Positions 1-5,127 of a DNA stretch of 5,776 bases are shown one piece after another. Source of the DNA: Actinomycetota bacterium (GTDB lineage: Bacteria; Actinomycetota; Actinomycetes; Streptosporangiales; Streptosporangiaceae). A program made the translations under genes and the position numbers. The notes beneath the pieces are model-generated. The model saw nothing but the letters and a program-made list of their open reading frames with translations, ran no database searches and had not been told where the DNA came from. The stretch lies in NCBI GenBank assembly GCA_003168295.1, contig PMST01000114.1, positions 4,249 through 10,024 on the forward strand, written 5' to 3'. Numbering within the stretch: the first letter of the stretch is position 1; each line of letters opens with the position of its first letter.

Positions 1-1191
1 TCAGGCATTGAGGTTCTCCCACAGGACGGTGCCGCCCATGCCCAGCCCGACGCACATCGTGGTCAGGCCGTAGCGGACGCTCGGCTGACCGGCGAACTCG
101 CGGGCCAGCTGGATCATCAGGCGGACGCCGGAGCTCGCGAGCGGGTGGCCGAGCGCGATCGCGCCGCCCCACGGGTTCACCCGCGGGTCGTCGTCGGCGA
201 TCTTGAAGTGGTCGAGGAAGGCGAGCACCTGCACGGCGAACGCCTCGTTGATCTCGATCAGCCCGATGTCGTCGACGGTCAGGTCGTTGCGGGCCAGCAC
301 GGCCTCGGTGGCGGGCACCGGCCCGACCCCCATCACCTCGGGATCCACCCCGGCGAAGGAGAAGTCGACCAGCCGCATCCTGGCCTCCAGTCCCAGTTCG
401 GCGGCCACGTCCTGGGCCGCGATCACGCAGCCGGTGGCGCCGTCGTTCAGCCCGGCGGAGTTCCCGGCGGTGACCCGGCCGTGCGGCCGGAACGGGGTCT
501 TGAGCGCGGCCAGCGCCTCGATGGTGGTATCGGGACGCGGCGGTTCATCGGCGGTGGCCAGGCCCCAGCCCTTCTCGGCGCTGCCTACCGCCACCGGCAC
601 CAGGTCGGTCTGGATCTGGCCCGCCGCGTAGGCCGCGGCGACCTTGCGCTGGCTGGCCAGAGCGTACACGTCAGCCCGGGCCCGGGTGATGGCCGGGAAC
701 CGGTCGTGCAGGTTCTCCGCCGTCGCGCCCATCGACAGCGCGGACGGATCCACCAGCCGCTCGGCGATGAACCTGGGGTTGGGGTCGACGCCGGAGCCCA
801 TCGGGTGGTGGCCCATGTGCTCGACGCCGCCGGCTACCGCGACGTCCGTCGCGCCCAGCGCGATCGAACCCGCGGTGGTGGTCACCGCGGTCATCGCGCC
901 GGCGCACATCCGGTCGATGGCGTAGCCGGGCACGGACTTCGGCAGCCCGGCCAGGATCGCGGCGCTGCGCCCGATGGTCAGCCCCTGGTCACCGGTCTGG
1001 GTGGTGGCAGCGACCGCGACCTCGCCGATCCGCTCGGGCGGCAGCGCGGGATTGCGCCGCAGCAGCTCGCGGATCACGCTCACGATCATGTCGTCGGCCC
1101 GGGTCTCGGCGTACAGGCCATTCGGCCCGGCCTTCCCAAACGGGGTGCGGACGCCGTCCACGAAGACGACATCGCGTACGATACGGGGCAC
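1..1191 (-). CDS. Acetyl-CoA C-acyltransferase (thiolase), FadA-like
   Basis: This 396-residue thiolase should cleave 3-ketoacyl-CoA to acetyl-CoA and a shortened acyl-CoA in the cytoplasm, the last step of beta-oxidation. The catalytic set is complete: nucleophile Cys96 in DRMCAGA, NEAFA at 315-319, His349 in GHPLASSG and Cys380 in TTMCVGLGMGG. ASSG in place of the more common GASG/GATG is, as far as I recall, normal for the actinobacterial subgroup that pairs with FadB (Streptomyces homologues read almost the same). By that precedent fadB would follow just past the left edge, which the window cannot show. I chose the GTG at 1191 because AGGGAGG lies 6 bases before it and homologues begin MPRTVRDVVFVDG. 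A GTG at 1212 would place that ribosome binding site inside the gene. The stop is TGA at 1-3. The family is certain; the physiological chain length is not. Confidence 0.95.
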   Translation of the reverse strand: MPRIVRDVVFVDGVRTPFGKAGPNGLYAETRADDMIVSVIRELLRRNPALPPERIGEVAVAATTQTGDQGLTIGRSAAILAGLPKSVPGYAIDRMCAGAMTAVTTTAGSIALGATDVAVAGGVEHMGHHPMGSGVDPNPRFIAERLVDPSALSMGATAENLHDRFPAITRARADVYALASQRKVAAAYAAGQIQTDLVPVAVGSAEKGWGLATADEPPRPDTTIEALAALKTPFRPHGRVTAGNSAGLNDGATGCVIAAQDVAAELGLEARMRLVDFSFAGVDPEVMGVGPVPATEAVLARNDLTVDDIGLIEINEAFAVQVLAFLDHFKIADDDPRVNPWGGAIALGHPLASSGVRLMIQLAREFAGQPSVRYGLTTMCVGLGMGGTVLWENLNA

Positions 1192-1197
1192 GGTCGG

Positions 1198-1204
1198 CCT
1201 CCCT
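1198..1204 (-). promoter_or_regulatory. Ribosome binding site that sets the thiolase start
   Basis: The minus strand reads AGGGAGG here, followed by six bases (CCGACC) and the GTG at 1191. It is one of the two best Shine-Dalgarno matches in the window and argues against the longer reading frame that starts at 1212. Confidence 0.8.
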
Positions 1205-1208
1205 TGGC

Positions 1209-1226
1209 GCACGTAAGGAAACGTGC
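1209..1226. promoter_or_regulatory. Perfect 6-6-6 inverted repeat in the thiolase leader
   Basis: GCACGT and ACGTGC flank the six-base spacer aaggaa. The element sits between the stop of the upstream gene (1239) and the thiolase ribosome binding site (1198-1204). It could be an operator half-site pair for a dimeric repressor of beta-oxidation, or a small RNA hairpin in the leader. There is no U-tract after it, so it is not an intrinsic terminator. I see no confident -35/-10 pair nearby, and it does not match the KstR consensus I know. The symmetry is seen directly; the function is inferred. Confidence 0.4.
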
Positions 1227-1238
1227 TCTGCCCTAATG

Positions 1239-1955
1239 CTACTCGTGAGTAACCAACGCTGGACCGCGCGGGAGTGTTCCGGGATCACGACCGAGAAAGC
1301 CGACGAGCCTGTCACCCGGGCTGGCCTGGGCGGGCACCTCGACCGGGCCTGCGAACAGGCCCTCGCGGCCCGCCACGACCAGCGGGCACACCCGGAGCAT
1401 CCGGGTCGCGAGAACGTCCGGGATAGAAGGGATGGGTTGTATGGGGCGTTCAGGCCCTATGAGGTATTTAGGTTCTTTGGGTTTTTTAAGATCTCTGGGT
1501 TCTCTGGGGTCTTTGGGTTCTCTGGGTCGAACCCCGCCGCGGGCCGCACCGCTCCGGGCCGCCGACACATCCCAGCCGTGCACCGCGATCTCCACCGCTC
1601 CGGTGCAGGCCACCAGGCCGGCCGGCACCGGCAGGCCGGCCACGGCCACGAAGCGCACGGCGCTGTCGTAGCCGTAGACCGCGCACAGAAGCTGAGCGGC
1701 CCGGTCCCGCAGGGTTTCGACCGGATCGTCGGCGGGACTATCCGGCGGGCGCTCCAAGTCCAGGGTTCCGGTGCGGATACCCGTCTCCAGGTCCGCCATC
1801 GAGGCGCTCAGATGGGCAAGCAGCATGGCCAGGTCCCACTCCGGACACGGCGTGGGCAGCGTCATATCGCCCGGCCCCACCAGGGCGCATACGCCGAGCG
1901 TGTAGCTGATCGCGCCGACCAGCAGCCCGGTCGCTCCGGGTGGCACGTCCGTCAC
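1239..1955 (-). CDS. TIGR03086 / mycothiol-dependent maleylpyruvate isomerase-like metal-binding protein with repeat insert
   Basis: This 238-residue protein belongs to the DinB/MDMPI superfamily, small four-helix metal proteins that in actinobacteria often use mycothiol as cofactor; its own substrate is unknown. The family signature TPCPEWD is at 35-41. The expected metal ligands are present: His48 in LLAHLSA, then Glu122 and His126 in VEIAVHGWD, the E-xxx-H spacing of MDMPI. The tail, including PGDRLVGFLGRDP at 213-225, is also typical. Between them, residues 144-179 form a foreign-looking proline-phased repeat (see 1419-1526). Without it the protein is about 202 residues, the usual family size, so the fold is probably intact with a flexible loop added. 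The start is a GTG with no clear ribosome binding site, 30 bases after the stop of the RDD gene and in the same frame. Translation may depend on coupling to that gene. Confidence 0.82.
   Translation of the reverse strand: MTDVPPGATGLLVGAISYTLGVCALVGPGDMTLPTPCPEWDLAMLLAHLSASMADLETGIRTGTLDLERPPDSPADDPVETLRDRAAQLLCAVYGYDSAVRFVAVAGLPVPAGLVACTGAVEIAVHGWDVSAARSGAARGGVRPREPKDPREPRDLKKPKEPKYLIGPERPIQPIPSIPDVLATRMLRVCPLVVAGREGLFAGPVEVPAQASPGDRLVGFLGRDPGTLPRGPALVTHE
1419..1526 (-). repeat. Twelve-unit 9-bp tandem array, in frame in the MDMPI-like gene
   Basis: On the plus strand the unit consensus is TTCTyTGGG. The units at 1473-1481, 1491-1499, 1500-1508, 1509-1517 and 1518-1526 are near-identical, 1464-1472 and 1482-1490 are diverged, and the five at 1419-1463 are degenerate. 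On the coding strand each unit encodes three residues of consensus Pro-(Arg/Lys)-(Glu/Asp). Nine of twelve begin with Pro; the others begin with Leu (LKK, LIG) or Ser (SIP), which differ from a Pro codon mainly by C-to-T changes. The segment 1464-1526 has only 28 G/C in 63 bases, in a gene that is otherwise strongly GC-rich, and uses AGA, AAA and ATA codons that are rare around it. It looks like an expanded or inserted minisatellite that kept the reading frame. Confidence 0.85.
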
Positions 1956-1967
1956 GTCTATATAGAC
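1956..1967. promoter_or_regulatory. Perfect 12-bp AT-cored palindrome next to the start of the MDMPI-like gene
   Basis: GTCTATATAGAC is fully self-complementary and abuts the GTG start at 1955, where a ribosome binding site would normally be. It lies in the 30-base gap after the RDD stop codon. It could be an operator or a start-site structure, or a chance palindrome. The symmetry is seen directly; a role is speculative. Confidence 0.3.
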
Positions 1968-1985
1968 CGCGCTGGTCGCCGTTTC

Positions 1986-2450
1986 TCACCGGTTCAGCAG
2001 AACGTTGTCTGGGTCGTGAAGAACCGTCGTTCCGGCGAAGAAATCACCCACCGAATTCAGGCTCTCGCCGACGAACAAGATGAATACGCCCGCTAGCAGC
2101 TCGCCGTTCAGCAGCAGGCCGGTCACCTGGCGTATCGCCATGTGCTTCCGGCCCGCCACCCTGCCTGTATCCGGTCGCCAGCAGCGCAGGCCAAGCAGCC
2201 GCTGAGCGGGCGTCTGGCCCTGGCCCCAGGTCACGAGCGCCCAGATGAGGTAACCAGCCCCGAGGGTGAGGATGAACAGCAGGACCGCCAGCGTATAGGC
2301 CGCGATCACCTGGCTGATGCGGGCGGGCCGCGTGCGCTGCGGCAAGACCAGCCAGGACCCGCGGTCGAAGTACATTCCCGGCGGTACAGGCGGCCGCGAG
2401 AATGGCTCGTAACCGGATTTAACCGCCACCGCATCCGGATCCTGAGTCAT
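1986..2450 (-). CDS. RDD family membrane protein
   Basis: This 154-residue integral membrane protein has a Pro-rich hydrophilic N-terminus (residues 1-45, with PPGMYFDRGSWLVLPQ). A long hydrophobic stretch follows at about 47-75 (one long or two short helices), then a polar loop and a second hydrophobic stretch at about 110-128. Family marks are GQTPAQRLLGLRCWRPDTGR at 78-97, the G-x-T-P-x-x-x-L-G-x-R motif of RDD proteins, and Asp136 in GDFFAGTTVLHDPD. Arg44 before the first membrane segment may be the R of the name; the Asp expected in the first helix is not evident, so this is a short, divergent member. RDD proteins have no single function; some have been linked to ion transport. The ATG start is preceded by GTGAGG with a 5-base gap. 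The gene follows PolX after 48 bases and is probably co-transcribed with the MDMPI-like gene. Confidence 0.8.
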   Translation of the reverse strand: MTQDPDAVAVKSGYEPFSRPPVPPGMYFDRGSWLVLPQRTRPARISQVIAAYTLAVLLFILTLGAGYLIWALVTWGQGQTPAQRLLGLRCWRPDTGRVAGRKHMAIRQVTGLLLNGELLAGVFILFVGESLNSVGDFFAGTTVLHDPDNVLLNR

Positions 2451-2498
2451 CGCAACCTCACTTCTGTGGCTAAATTCTACGCCCCCGCTTGGAAGTAT
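2451..2498 (-). promoter_or_regulatory. Possible promoter and leader before the RDD gene
   Basis: This 48-base gap is more AT-rich than its surroundings. On the minus strand it holds TAGAAT (2474-2479), a fair -10 match, 23 bases before the ATG, and the ribosome binding site GTGAGG (2456-2461). The sequence about 16 bases further upstream, TGAATA over the PolX stop, is a poor -35. Read-through from PolX is an equally good explanation for expression. Confidence 0.25.
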
Positions 2499-4211
2499 TC
2501 AGCGGCCCTTGCGCAGGAAGGCGCGCAGCTTGTCCAGCGGCCAGGTGTTGATCACGTCGTCGGGAGTGAGCCAGCCGCGTTGCGCGGTGCCCACGCCGTA
2601 GAACATGTTGCCCAGGTCGGCGACGGAGTGCGCGTCGCTGTCGATGGCGAACCTGACCCCGGCGTCCCGGGCCGCCCGGATGTGGTCCGAGGGCAGGTCG
2701 AGCCGCTGCGGCGCGCCGTTGACCTCCAGCGCGGTCCCGGTCCGCGCGCAGGCCCGGAAGAGCTCACCGAAGTCCACGTCGACCGGCGGCCGCCGCCCGA
2801 TCCGCCGGGTGGTCGGGTGCCCGATGATGTTCACCCGCGGGTTCTCGCAGGCGACGATGAAGCGCCTGGTCATCTCGGCCCGCCCCTGGTCGAAATGCGA
2901 GTGCACCGAGGCGACGCACAGGTCGAACCCGGCCAGGTAGTCTTCGCCCCAGTCCACCGACCCGTCCGGCGCGATGTTCAGCTCGGTGCCGTGCAGCAGT
3001 TCGGTGTCCGCCTCGAGCGCCCGCACCCGGTCCCGCTGGGTCAGCATCTTCTCGTCGGTCATCCGCTGCATGACCAGGTCCGGCGCGTGGTCGGTGATCG
3101 CGTAGTACTCATATCCGCGCCGGGCCGCCGCGGCCACCATGTCCTCCAGCGAGGCCACCCCGTCGGTCAGGTTGGTGTGCGTGTGCAGATCCCCTTTAAG
3201 ATCATTTTCCCGAACAAGCCGTGGTATCTCCCCCCGCGCCGCCGCCTCGATTTCCCCGTGGTCCTCCCGCATCGTGGGCGGCACCCAGGCCAGGCCCAGC
3301 CGCGCGTACACCTCCTCCTCGGTGCGCGAGACGATGAGCTCCCCGGTTTCCACCTCGAACAGCCCGTATTCGGACAGCCGCAGCTTCTTGCGCACCGCGA
3401 TCTGGCGCACCGCGACGTTGTGCGCGGTCGACCCGGTGAAGTACTGCAGCGCCGCGCCCCACGCGTCAAGCTGCACCACCCGCAGGTCGACCTGCAGGCC
3501 GGCCGCGGTCCGGACCGAGGTCTTGGTCGGTCCGCTCGCGATCACGGCGGCGACCTCGGGCCGGGCGATGAACGCCGCCATCAGCGGGGCCGAGTCCTGC
3601 GCCGCGGCCAGGATGTCGACGTCCCCGATCGTTTCCCGCATCCGCCGCAGCGAACCCGCGTGAGCGCAGCGCTGGCAGCCCGGCACCGCGGATAGCGCCG
3701 CCACCATCGTGGTCGCCGTCCGGGTCGCGACGTCGAGCAGGACCCGCTCGCGTCCCTGCCGGTACACCTCGATGCCGCCGGCGATCCGTTCGCCGCTCTT
3801 GTCGCCGAACCCGGCCAGGCCGTCCAGCCGGCCCGCCGTGATCGCCGCCGCGAGATCGTCGACCGACTCGACGCCCAGGTCCCGGTTGAGCTGCAGGGCG
3901 CGCTTGGGCCCGAGCCCGGGAACCCGGGTCAGCTCGAGGACCCCCGGCGGTATCCGGGCGCGCAGCTCCTCCAGGGCCCGGATCGTCCCGGTGTCGCGGT
4001 ATTCGGCGATCTTGGCCGCGATCGAGGCGCCGACGCCGGGAATGGCCCGCAGGGCCTTGCCGTCGAGCGGCCCGATATCGTCGCCCCAGCCGCGGACGCT
4101 GCGGGCCGCCTTCTCATAGTTCCTGGCCCGGAACACGTCGCCGCCGGTGATCTGGGTCAGCTCGGCGTACTCCCGCAGCAGCCCCGCGACTTCCTCGTTG
4201 AGCCAGGCCAT
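2499..4211 (-). CDS. polX: Family X DNA polymerase with C-terminal PHP domain (PolX)
   Basis: This 570-residue bacterial PolX should fill short gaps during DNA repair and trim 3' ends or AP sites through its PHP domain. The N-terminal 8-kDa-like region carries helix-hairpin-helix motifs IPGVGASIAAKI (57-68) and VPGLGPKRALQL (97-108), with a weaker one at 132-143. The nucleotidyltransferase site is complete: Gly186-Ser187, Asp197 and Asp199 in GDVDIL, Asp242 in LQVDLRV, and YFTGS at 257-261. The PHP metal ligands are also complete: His343 and His345 in DLHTHT, Asp350, His375 in TDHA, Glu410, His437 and His439, His465 in GHPTTRR, Asp526 and His528 in DSDAH. The ATG at 4211 fits homologues starting MARPNEAVARLL; a start at 4265 would add 18 residues that are only an out-of-frame reading of the upstream gene's end. 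There is no ribosome binding site, but the upstream stop is 4 bases away, which suggests translational coupling. A cluster of A/T-ending codons marks the junction between the two enzyme halves (3189-3227). Confidence 0.95.
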   Translation of the reverse strand: MAWLNEEVAGLLREYAELTQITGGDVFRARNYEKAARSVRGWGDDIGPLDGKALRAIPGVGASIAAKIAEYRDTGTIRALEELRARIPPGVLELTRVPGLGPKRALQLNRDLGVESVDDLAAAITAGRLDGLAGFGDKSGERIAGGIEVYRQGRERVLLDVATRTATTMVAALSAVPGCQRCAHAGSLRRMRETIGDVDILAAAQDSAPLMAAFIARPEVAAVIASGPTKTSVRTAAGLQVDLRVVQLDAWGAALQYFTGSTAHNVAVRQIAVRKKLRLSEYGLFEVETGELIVSRTEEEVYARLGLAWVPPTMREDHGEIEAAARGEIPRLVRENDLKGDLHTHTNLTDGVASLEDMVAAAARRGYEYYAITDHAPDLVMQRMTDEKMLTQRDRVRALEADTELLHGTELNIAPDGSVDWGEDYLAGFDLCVASVHSHFDQGRAEMTRRFIVACENPRVNIIGHPTTRRIGRRPPVDVDFGELFRACARTGTALEVNGAPQRLDLPSDHIRAARDAGVRFAIDSDAHSVADLGNMFYGVGTAQRGWLTPDDVINTWPLDKLRAFLRKGR

Positions 4212-4215
4212 GAAA

Positions 4216-5127
4216 TCAGGCGTGGCAGGACAGGGGCTGGCCGCCGTTGTAGGCGACCATGTCACCGAGGGAGGCGGCCAGGTCCACCGGGGCTCCGCGC
4301 TCCGCCCCGTCCAGCTCGAGGTAGGCCCGGTGCAGGTTACCCACGATCCGTTCCGAATCTAGAACATCTTTAAATTCTCCCAGGTCAGTGGCGCGGGCGG
4401 CCTCCAGCGGCGTCAGTCCCGCGGCCTGCCCCTCGCGCGCGGCCTGCTGGACGAAGCGCAGGTAGGCGACCATCTCGTCGATGACCTCGGGCCCGCAGAC
4501 CGGGCCGTGGCCGGGGACCAGCGTCTGGGCGCCGAGCGGGCGGAGCACGGTCTCGAGCACCTCGATCCAGCCGCCGACCGATCCCTGCAGCGCGAACGGG
4601 GTGCCGCCGTTGAACAATAGGTCGCCGGTGAAAACCACCGAACGTTCCGGAATATGCAGGATCGAGTCGTTGGTGGTGTGCGCCGGGGTGCCGACGTACC
4701 GGACGTCGCAGCGCAGGTCGCCTGACCACAGCGTGACGCCCTCGGCGTAGGTCAGGAACGGCGGCGCGGGCTCCAGGTGGCCCCAGTCCACCTCCGACCA
4801 GATCCCGGGCGGAGGCGGCATGGGGCTGTTCAGGATGGCTTCACGGCAGCGCTCGTGACCGATGATGGTGGCGCCGCTCATCAGGTAATTGCCGTGCGTG
4901 TGGTCACCGTGGTGGTGGGTGTTGACCAGCGTGCGGACGGGTTTGTCAGTGACCGTCTTGATCGCGTCCAGGTAGGCGCGGGTGCGCCGCTCGGTGGAGG
5001 CGGCGTCGACGCTGATCACCCCGGCAGCGCTGATGAGGAAGCCGGTGTTGTTGATGTACCAGCTGCCGTCAGGCTGCAGGTAGGCGTAGATGTCCTCGCT
5101 GACCTGCCTGATCTGGCCCAGGCTCAT
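4216..5127 (-). CDS. Metallo-beta-lactamase-fold hydrolase
   Basis: This 303-residue cytoplasmic enzyme has no signal peptide. Its binuclear metal site is complete: HHHGDH at 71-76 (HxHxDH: His71, His73, Asp75, His76), His150 in GTPAHTTND, Asp169 in FTGDLLF and His207 in VPGHGPV. This order is that of glyoxalase II-like or lactonase-like members; I see no beta-CASP region, so a nuclease role is unlikely. The substrate cannot be told from sequence. The C-terminal 90 residues are helical-looking and charged. The ATG at 5127 is set by AAGGAG seven bases upstream; an alternative start at 5208 would add a Cys/Arg-rich stretch with no family likeness. The start lies inside the end of the GT87 gene, and the stop is 4 bases before PolX, so all three are probably one transcript. 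An AT-rich codon run covers residues 250-259. Confidence 0.88.
   Translation of the reverse strand: MSLGQIRQVSEDIYAYLQPDGSWYINNTGFLISAAGVISVDAASTERRTRAYLDAIKTVTDKPVRTLVNTHHHGDHTHGNYLMSGATIIGHERCREAILNSPMPPPPGIWSEVDWGHLEPAPPFLTYAEGVTLWSGDLRCDVRYVGTPAHTTNDSILHIPERSVVFTGDLLFNGGTPFALQGSVGGWIEVLETVLRPLGAQTLVPGHGPVCGPEVIDEMVAYLRFVQQAAREGQAAGLTPLEAARATDLGEFKDVLDSERIVGNLHRAYLELDGAERGAPVDLAASLGDMVAYNGGQPLSCHA

Noticed and set aside
1209..1226. The inverted repeat as an intrinsic terminator for the MDMPI-like gene
   Set aside because: The stem is only six base pairs and no T-run follows on the minus strand.
145..1236. A 363-codon open frame on the plus strand opposite the thiolase
   Set aside because: Its translation is a Gly/Arg/His-rich string with no fold-like pattern. 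It lies antisense to a thiolase with all catalytic residues; in GC-rich DNA such antisense frames are expected.
1616..1645. GGCCGGC-rich short repeats within the MDMPI-like gene
   Set aside because: They fit ordinary GC-rich coding sequence for a Pro/Ala/Gly stretch (LPVPAGL) and have no regular period.
1236..2096. A plus-strand frame across the repeat array with a Phe/Gly-rich segment
   Set aside because: The Phe-Gly periodicity is only the repeat read in another direction. The opposite strand has a protein with intact metal ligands and family motifs.
2142..3695. A 517-codon open frame on the plus strand opposite RDD and PolX
   Set aside because: It covers two real genes and the gap between them, is rich in Arg/His/Pro/Gly with no motif, and is explained by codon bias on the other strand.
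4212..4265. An N-terminal extension of PolX
   Set aside because: The 18 extra residues would overlap the hydrolase gene out of frame and do not resemble PolX N-termini; homologues start at the ATG at 4211.
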